Source: Bradyrhizobium sp. NP1 (GTDB lineage Bacteria; Pseudomonadota; Alphaproteobacteria; Rhizobiales; Xanthobacteraceae). Taken from it: a stretch of DNA of 64,000 nucleotides. Below the pieces are notes generated by a model, which made no database searches, was not told the origin of the DNA, and saw nothing but the letters and a program-made list of their open reading frames with translations. The position numbers and the translations under genes are program-made. The stretch lies in assembly GCF_030378205.1 (NCBI RefSeq), contig NZ_CP127385.1, positions 744,001 through 808,000 of the forward strand, given 5' to 3'. Numbering within the stretch: the stretch's first letter is position 1; each line of letters opens with the position of its first letter. Below, piece by piece: positions 59,056 through 64,000 of the stretch.

Positions 59056-59815
59056 GCCGCTATTATGCGTGAAGGACCTGGTGCGCCGCTTCGGCGGCAT
59101 CACCGCGACCGACCGAGTCTGCCTCGATGTCGCGCAAGGCGAGCTGCACGCCATCATCGGGCCGAACGGCGCCGGCAAGACCACGCTGATCAGCCAGCTC
59201 ACCGGGCATCTCGCCCCGCATGCGGGCAGCATTCGTCTCGGTGGCCGCGACATTACCTTTCTTCCGGCCTATCGCCGCAGCGTGCTTGGGCTCGCGCGCT
59301 CGTTCCAGATCACCTCGCTGTTGCCCGACTTCACCGCCGCCGACAACGTCGCGCTCGCAGCGCAAGCGCATGAGGGGCACTCCTTCTCCTTCTGGCGCAA
59401 CGCCCGCAAGGAAAGCGGGTTGCGCGGGCAGGCGGAGGCGGCGCTGGCGCGGGTCGGCTTGAGCGACCGCGCCAATGTGCCGGTGTCAAAACTCAGCCAT
59501 GGCGAGCAGCGCGAGCTCGAGCTTGCGGTGGCGCTTGCGACGCGGCCGCAACTATTGCTGCTGGACGAGCCGATGGCGGGCCTGGGCGTCACCGAATCCG
59601 CGCGCATGGTCAAGTTGCTGCAGGAGCTGCGCAAGGAAGTGACCATCGTGCTGGTCGAGCACGACATGGAGGCAGTGTTCGCGCTCGCCGACCGCATCTC
59701 GGTTCTGGTCTATGGCCGCGTGATCGCCTCCGGCGTGCCGTCGGCGATCCGGCAGAACGACGAGGTCAAGCGCGCCTATCTCGGCGACCAGCATGTGGTG
59801 ACCGCGCATGGCTGA
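59048..59815 (+). CDS. Branched-chain-type ABC ATPase (LivG-like)
   Basis: The 255-aa ATPase has Walker A GPNGAGKTT (about 38-46), the LivG-typical long insert after it, signature LSHGEQRELELAVALA with Walker B LLLLDEPMAGLG, and a switch His in VEHDMEAVF. It overlaps LivM and LivF by eight bases each. Confidence 0.94.
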   Translation: MAEPLLCVKDLVRRFGGITATDRVCLDVAQGELHAIIGPNGAGKTTLISQLTGHLAPHAGSIRLGGRDITFLPAYRRSVLGLARSFQITSLLPDFTAADNVALAAQAHEGHSFSFWRNARKESGLRGQAEAALARVGLSDRANVPVSKLSHGEQRELELAVALATRPQLLLLDEPMAGLGVTESARMVKLLQELRKEVTIVLVEHDMEAVFALADRISVLVYGRVIASGVPSAIRQNDEVKRAYLGDQHVVTAHG

Positions 59816-60557
59816 AAACATGGCTGAGAACACGAAGAACGCTGGACCCGCCGCGTTGCTCGCGGTCGAGGGCATCGAGACCTGCTATGGCCTGAGCCAG
59901 GTGCTCTTTGGCCTGTCGTTGTCGATCAATGCCGGCGAGATGGTCTCGCTGATGGGTCGCAACGGCATGGGCAAGACCACGACGATCCGCTCCATCATGG
60001 GCCTGACGCCGGCGCGGTCGGGCGCGATCCGATTCGCCGGCGTGGAAGCGCGCGGGCTGCCGTCCTACCGGATCGCCAAGCTCGGCATCGGGCTCGTACC
60101 CGAAGGCCGCCAGATCTTTCCCAACCTCACGGTCAGGGAAAACCTCGTGGCGGCGGCGGCCAACCGGCTCGGCGCGCGCGATCCATGGACGCTCGAGAAG
60201 ATCCACGCGCTGTTTCCGCGGCTCGCCGAGCGCGGCGGCAACATGGGCAACACGCTCTCCGGCGGCGAGCAGCAGATGCTCGCGATCGGGCGGGCGCTGA
60301 TGACCAACCCGAAGCTCTTGATTCTCGACGAGGCGACCGAGGGGCTGGCGCCGCTGATCCGCGAAGAGATCTGGAATTGCCTGTCGATGCTGAAGGCGCG
60401 CGGACAGTCGGTGCTGGTCATCGACAAGAACATCGAGCACCTGACGCGGATCTGCGACCGCCACTACATCATCGAGCGGGGCCGCGCGGTGTGGAGCGGG
60501 ACCTCGGCGCAATTGATGGCCGAGCCTGATCTGCAGCACCGCTATCTCGGGATCTAG
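59808..60557 (+). CDS. Branched-chain-type ABC ATPase (LivF-like)
   Basis: The 249-aa ATPase has Walker A GRNGMGKTTT (about 47-56), the LivF-typical LGIGLVPEGRQIFPNLTVRENL, signature LSGGEQQMLAIGRAL and Walker B LLILDEATEGLAP. The usual switch His is replaced by the VIDKNIEHL context (Lys-Asn instead of Glu-His), as often in LivF. Its TAG stop codon lies in the first CTAG of a palindromic repeat. Confidence 0.94.
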   Translation: MAENMAENTKNAGPAALLAVEGIETCYGLSQVLFGLSLSINAGEMVSLMGRNGMGKTTTIRSIMGLTPARSGAIRFAGVEARGLPSYRIAKLGIGLVPEGRQIFPNLTVRENLVAAAANRLGARDPWTLEKIHALFPRLAERGGNMGNTLSGGEQQMLAIGRALMTNPKLLILDEATEGLAPLIREEIWNCLSMLKARGQSVLVIDKNIEHLTRICDRHYIIERGRAVWSGTSAQLMAEPDLQHRYLGI

Positions 60558-60657
60558 AGCGTTTTTGAGCGAAGTGGATACCGGTTCGCGTGAAGAAAAC
60601 GCGTCAAAACAAGAATCTAGAGCATCGGTTCTGATTCCATCAGAACCGATGCTCTAG
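60554..60657. repeat. 104-bp palindromic repeat that supplies two stop codons
   Basis: The element begins CTAGAGCG at 60554 and contains GTGGATACCGGTTCGCGTGA, a repeat widespread in Rhizobiales intergenic DNA. Its right part is a perfect 19-bp palindrome: CTAGAGCATCGGTTCTGAT (60617-60635), loop TCC, and its complement (60639-60657). The livF stop TAG (60555-60557) and the GNAT stop (TAG on minus, 60654-60656) lie in its two ends. It can act as a bidirectional terminator. Confidence 0.85.
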
Positions 60658-61205
60658 CGGCGCAGCTTGCGCCGCATGACGTAGCGGCGGCTGCCGGCGC
60701 GACCGATCATCTCGAAGCCGGCAGCCTCAAAGGCCGGCACATAGCCCATGAAGCGGTAGCTCGGCGAACCCGGCGCGACCGGATAGGCCTCGAGCACCTT
60801 GGCGCCGCGCCTGCGCGCCTGTTTGACCGCAGCCTCGATGAGCTGCGGCACAAGATCCTGTCCGCGCAGGTCGCGGCGGATGAAGAAGCAGGCGAGCGAC
60901 CAGACATCTTCGGGATGCTCGCCCGCGATCTCGGCGCCCCCGAGCGGGCGATAGGTCGAGCGCGGCGCGATCGAGCACCACGCGACCGGTTCATCGTCGA
61001 GATAGCCCAATAGCCCGATCGGCACGGCCATATCGACCCGCCGCTTGATCGCAGCCTTGCGCGCCGCGCCCTTCTGTTTGGCCTCCGCGCCTTTGGCTCG
61101 CCAGGCCATGCACCAGCAATAGCCGGGACCGCCGCGGGACTCGAACAGGCGCTCGAAGTCGGCCCAGCGGCGTTGATCGACCTCGTGGAAGCTGAGCTTG
61201 GTCAT
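60654..61205 (-). CDS. GNAT-family N-acetyltransferase
   Basis: The 183-aa protein has an acetyl-CoA-binding GNAT core: WSLACFFIRRDLRGQDLVPQLIEAAVKQARRRGAKVLEAYPV (motif A with the R-R-D-L-R-G-Q-D pattern) and a C-terminal YRFMGYVPAFEAAGFEMIGR. The N-terminal PGYCWCMAW motif marks a subgroup of unknown substrate. Its stop codon lies inside the repeat at 60554-60657. Confidence 0.88.
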   Translation of the reverse strand: MTKLSFHEVDQRRWADFERLFESRGGPGYCWCMAWRAKGAEAKQKGAARKAAIKRRVDMAVPIGLLGYLDDEPVAWCSIAPRSTYRPLGGAEIAGEHPEDVWSLACFFIRRDLRGQDLVPQLIEAAVKQARRRGAKVLEAYPVAPGSPSYRFMGYVPAFEAAGFEMIGRAGSRRYVMRRKLRR

Positions 61206-61337
61206 TGCAAAGGGTCAGGGGTGGGCGACGGCGTGCGGGTCGGGTGCGCCGGGCGGAGAAAGCCATTTCCTGCCGGCACGCTTAGGTTTAGAACTGTCAT
61301 TGTTTCATTTGGTTGATCGTACTCGAACTGCCGGCGC

Positions 61338-61958
61338 ATGAGAACCGAACCCGTAGCACATCGCAGTCGCAGGCTCTGGAAAGGCGCGCTGCTCGTGCTC
61401 GTGCTGCTGCCGCTCGTGCCGGAGATCCTGATCCTCGCGGCGAGCGCCTATGCCGCGGCGTCGGGCTGCGAGGTCCAATCGACGGTTGCCTGCGCGGTCG
61501 GGCCGCCCTCGGTCACCAACGTCATCCGTGGCTCGCTGCAGGTCGCCGCGGTCATCGGCAAGGAATTCGCCGACGACAATGTCGTCCTGGTCTGGCTCGC
61601 GCTCTGCTACGTGCTGATCGTGCTCGGCTGGACGCGGCTTTCCAGCCGTCTGCTGCTGGCGCTGGGCACCAGCCTGATCCTTGCGATCCTGCCCTATTTC
61701 GGACCGATCCTGGCGATCGGACCGCTTGCCAATCCCAAGTGCAATCCCAACGAGGGCGGAATTCCGCCCGAATGCATGATCTATGGCGGCAATGTCGGCG
61801 AGCCGGCCCATGAAGCCGTGCGGCTGGGCTGGAAGTTCTTCTACGGCGCGCCGGTTGCGATCGCCGCCTTCGTCGTATTCGCGCTCGCCGTCACGGCTAT
61901 GCATTTTGCTGCGAAGCGGCGCCAAAGCTCGGCGGCAGCGCAGGACCGTTCCATTTAG
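61338..61958 (+). CDS. Small membrane protein of unknown function
   Basis: I do not recognise a family. The 206-aa protein has about four membrane segments (about 15-37, 83-98, 104-127 and 172-191). There are cysteine pairs in the first outer loop (C44 and C51) and in the second (NPKCNPNEGGIPPECMIYGG), which could form disulfides if those loops are periplasmic. The C-terminal tail is basic and polar. It has a start ATG at 61338 with only a weak upstream site and may be monocistronic. Confidence 0.65.
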   Translation: MRTEPVAHRSRRLWKGALLVLVLLPLVPEILILAASAYAAASGCEVQSTVACAVGPPSVTNVIRGSLQVAAVIGKEFADDNVVLVWLALCYVLIVLGWTRLSSRLLLALGTSLILAILPYFGPILAIGPLANPKCNPNEGGIPPECMIYGGNVGEPAHEAVRLGWKFFYGAPVAIAAFVVFALAVTAMHFAAKRRQSSAAAQDRSI

Positions 61959-62081
61959 CCCGCTTGCCGGCGGATCACGCACGACATCACGCGCAATCGG
62001 CCTTCGGCTCAACTTGTCACGGTCGGGTGATTGTGATCTCATACACGTATAAATTGAGCGCTCTTTGCGGAGATATTGGCC

Positions 62082-63422
62082 ATGGGCACGCTTTTGCGGT
62101 CGATTTTCCCAGGCATCATGATGGCTGCATCGTTGCTGATGACGGATCCGGGTCCGGCGGCGGCGCAGTCCGGGACCGACGGCGGACAAGCCATCAAGGC
62201 GTCCTTTGTCTACAAGTTCGCCAGATACTACGCCCCTTACGCGATCCAGGCCGCCGCGGCCTACCTGCCGCCCGACCAGCTCGACGCCCTGAAGCAGAAA
62301 TGGGATCAGGACAACTATGGGGCGGACGTGACGTTCGCGGTCGCGAGCCTGCAAACGGACGATCAGGTCGCCAAGAGCGCGCGGGACGCGTTCAAGAACT
62401 GGCAGTATCAGTTCGGCAGCGACCGCTACCTCGACTGCCTCGACTGGAACGATGCCGACTGCAAGCGCGAGTGGGACAAGAGAGGCTGGAGCTTCGGCCA
62501 GGGACCGGCCTATCAGGTCTGGGCCCGCACCCGTTTCCCTCATTCCGGCAACGACGTCTGCACGGAGGTCAGCATCGCCTTTCGCGGGACGGTGGGCCTG
62601 AACCGGTGGGATTGGGTTTCGAATGCCGACCGGTACTACACGCCCTATGACGACTACTATTATCAGCTCCGGCGCAACATCAACGCCATCGTCAAGCAGA
62701 TCACGAATCTCGATTGCTACCGCCGCGCCGTCCGCAAGCCGCAGATCGTCTCGACCGGCCACTCGCTGGGCGGCGGGCTTGCGCAGTTCGCGGCGCTGGC
62801 CAACAAGCCGAGCGGGCCGCGCATCACCAAGGTGTTCGCGTTCGATCCATCGCCCGTCACCGGCGCGCATCTTCTGACCGAGGACGTGCGCAGGACAAAC
62901 GCCAAGGGACTGACGGTCGACCGCATCTACCAGGAGGGCGAGGTGCTTTCCTATGCCCGCGGTATCGTCGAGGAGTTTCCGCCGGCAGGGAAGACCTGCG
63001 ATCCCTTTGTCCGCACTGTCAGGGTCGATGCGCTGCCCTCCGGCGGCGCGGTCGATCTGCATGCGATCAGGCCGCTCGCCGTGCAGCTCGTCCGGCTGTC
63101 CTATGACGACAACACGCCGCTCGCTTACCGGCCGCCGGATGCGCCGGCCAACTGCGACGTTCGCTACCTGGCACCATCCACGGAGGACGGCACGGTCGTC
63201 GCCAGCGCTGGCGGTGCGTCCCGCCGGGCGCTTCTGGCATCGAACCGCAGGCGTGGGGAAAGCGCGGCGCGGTTCGCCGCGTCCCGTCAGGATGCGATAG
63301 CCTCCAGCGATCCGATCATGCGGCCGGCGGAGGTGACGCTACCTGTGGCGACCGCGCGGCCAGTCACCTTGCGGAGCAAACGGATCCGGGCGGCGTCGGC
63401 GCGGGCCGCCGGGTCGACGTAG
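62082..63422 (+). CDS. Secreted class 3 lipase-like hydrolase
   Basis: The 446-aa protein has a signal peptide (to PAAAQ) and an alpha/beta-hydrolase of the fungal-type lipase class 3: the oxyanion-region motif SIAFRGTVGLNRWDWVSN, the nucleophile motif STGHSLGGGLAQFAALAN (Ser about 228), an acid in KVFAFDPSPV and the C-terminal His in VDLHAIRPL. The last roughly 100 residues are Arg/Ala-rich and of no clear fold. GGAG lies nine bases before the ATG at 62082. Substrate is unknown. Confidence 0.85.
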   Translation: MGTLLRSIFPGIMMAASLLMTDPGPAAAQSGTDGGQAIKASFVYKFARYYAPYAIQAAAAYLPPDQLDALKQKWDQDNYGADVTFAVASLQTDDQVAKSARDAFKNWQYQFGSDRYLDCLDWNDADCKREWDKRGWSFGQGPAYQVWARTRFPHSGNDVCTEVSIAFRGTVGLNRWDWVSNADRYYTPYDDYYYQLRRNINAIVKQITNLDCYRRAVRKPQIVSTGHSLGGGLAQFAALANKPSGPRITKVFAFDPSPVTGAHLLTEDVRRTNAKGLTVDRIYQEGEVLSYARGIVEEFPPAGKTCDPFVRTVRVDALPSGGAVDLHAIRPLAVQLVRLSYDDNTPLAYRPPDAPANCDVRYLAPSTEDGTVVASAGGASRRALLASNRRRGESAARFAASRQDAIASSDPIMRPAEVTLPVATARPVTLRSKRIRAASARAAGST

Positions 63423-63483
63423 CAAGGCTGCCGGTCGATCCGGCAGGATTTGCGGTCGCGGCGTCGCATGCCGCGCCCGGTCC

Positions 63484-63978
63484 CTATTTCTCGAACGGAA
63501 TATACTTCTGGTACTGCTTCGGCACCGAGCTGCGGTAGCGCGAGGGCACCGTGCCGGTCTCGATCGAATGGCTGATCTCCTGCCGCCGGGTCATCCGCTT
63601 TCCGGCGTTCTTCTTTTTCGTGCCAGTGCCCTTGTCGTCCGTCGCCGCCGACTTCTCGGTGGTCGCCGCCGGCTTGTCGGGTGTCGTGGTGGCCTGGGAA
63701 GGAGCCGGCGTCGGCGGCGGCGTCGTGGCCTGAGCGGGAGCCGGCGCCGTCGGTGCGGTCGTGGCCTGCGGAGCTGCCGGCGGTGGCGTTGTGGCAGCGG
63801 GGGCCGGGGTCTCAGCCGGCGCCGCTGCGGGCGCCTCTGGTTGCGCCGGCGGTGCCGCAGCCGGCGGCTGTGCCGGCGCGGCCGGCGCTTCGTTGCTCGG
63901 CGCGTTCTGGGCAAGCAGCGTGCCCGGCAGGCTCATGAAGATGGCCGCGGCGGTCGCGATCAGCGAAACTCTCCTCAT
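63484..63978 (-). CDS. Exported Pro/Ala-rich protein with conserved C-terminal motif
   Basis: The 164-aa protein has a signal peptide (to LLAQ), about 85 residues of Pro/Ala/Thr-rich low-complexity sequence, a basic stretch (KGTGTKKKNAGKRMTRRQE) and a C-terminal module SIETGTVPSRYRSSVPKQYQ-KYIPFEK that resembles the ends of other short exported Bradyrhizobium proteins. The low-complexity part may span peptidoglycan. It is convergent with the lipase gene. No function is known to me. Confidence 0.7.
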   Translation of the reverse strand: MRRVSLIATAAAIFMSLPGTLLAQNAPSNEAPAAPAQPPAAAPPAQPEAPAAAPAETPAPAATTPPPAAPQATTAPTAPAPAQATTPPPTPAPSQATTTPDKPAATTEKSAATDDKGTGTKKKNAGKRMTRRQEISHSIETGTVPSRYRSSVPKQYQKYIPFEK

Positions 63979-64000
63979 CCGAAACTCCCTTAACTCAGCG

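Noticed and set aside
1..64000. CRISPR arrays, transposases, prophage or integrase genes
   Set aside because: None were seen; all repeat arrays are either the 13-bp tandem, short palindromes or dispersed intergenic elements.

Overview
The window reads as chromosomal DNA of a GC-rich alphaproteobacterium of the Bradyrhizobium/Rhodopseudomonas group. The reasons are the dense ABC and two-component gene content, the style of the Sox, gentisate and cytochrome bd genes, and several families of short palindromic intergenic repeats that I recognise from that group. No rRNA, tRNA, CRISPR array, transposase or prophage was seen.

Layout. (1) 1-7593, mostly minus strand: sulfur oxidation. A partial persulfide-dioxygenase-like gene and an exported DsrE protein precede a compact thiosulfate-oxidation operon, soxC-soxD-soxX-soxY-soxZ-soxA-soxK-soxB. 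It diverges from a SqrR/BigR-type two-cysteine ArsR repressor. The shared 243-bp region holds an AT-rich inverted repeat and six 13-bp tandem repeats. (2) 7602-14601: a DUF938 methyltransferase, two MFS transporters, an NTF2-like protein, a MerR regulator facing a methyltransferase/DUF2938 pair across a textbook MerR promoter (19-bp spacer, SoxR-like box), a VOC protein and a carboxymuconolactone decarboxylase family protein. (3) 14791-22908: a PimC/PimD-like acyl-CoA dehydrogenase pair, exported RidA, lactonase, outer-membrane barrel, an 890-bp repeat-filled gap, an AapJ-like binding protein and an L,D-transpeptidase. (4) 23080-27882: cyanide-insensitive-type cytochrome bd (cioAB plus a 42-aa subunit), TlpA-like and CcdA-like redox proteins, and an ECF sigma factor with a terminator.

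(5) 28129-35201: a four-gene, end-overlapping signalling operon. It encodes a TRAP-type periplasmic binding protein without TRAP permeases, a membrane kinase with a large periplasmic sensor, a REC-DUF3369-kinase and an OmpR-type regulator. It diverges from an orphan UgpB-like binding protein. (6) 35359-45491: a near-consensus sigma-54 promoter drives a Dpp-type ABC importer followed by AtzG, AtzE, AtzH/HpxZ and a GntR regulator, facing AtzF (allophanate hydrolase). This is the lower cyanuric acid/carboxybiuret pathway without AtzD, joined to an importer and probably to nitrogen control. I regard it, with the region 5 system, as the most interesting content.

(7) 45800-51990: feruloyl-CoA-synthase-like ligase, type II NADH dehydrogenase, DHA2 MFS pump, and a small protein coupled to an ECF sigma factor with an NTF2-like tail. 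(8) 51978-60557: a GntR regulator divergent from a gentisate operon (gentisate 1,2-dioxygenase, FAH-family hydrolase, flavin reductase), followed by a Liv-type ABC importer, which suggests coupled uptake and ring cleavage of an aromatic acid. (9) 60654-63978: GNAT protein, small membrane protein, secreted class 3 lipase and a Pro/Ala-rich exported protein.

Repeat families recur across the window. One copy lies in frame inside the ABC ATPase gene at 39818-39909, and another supplies the stop codons of two convergent genes at 60554-60657. Starts were chosen from visible ribosome binding sites and signal peptides. No homology search was run, so family names rest on recognition of motifs and length.
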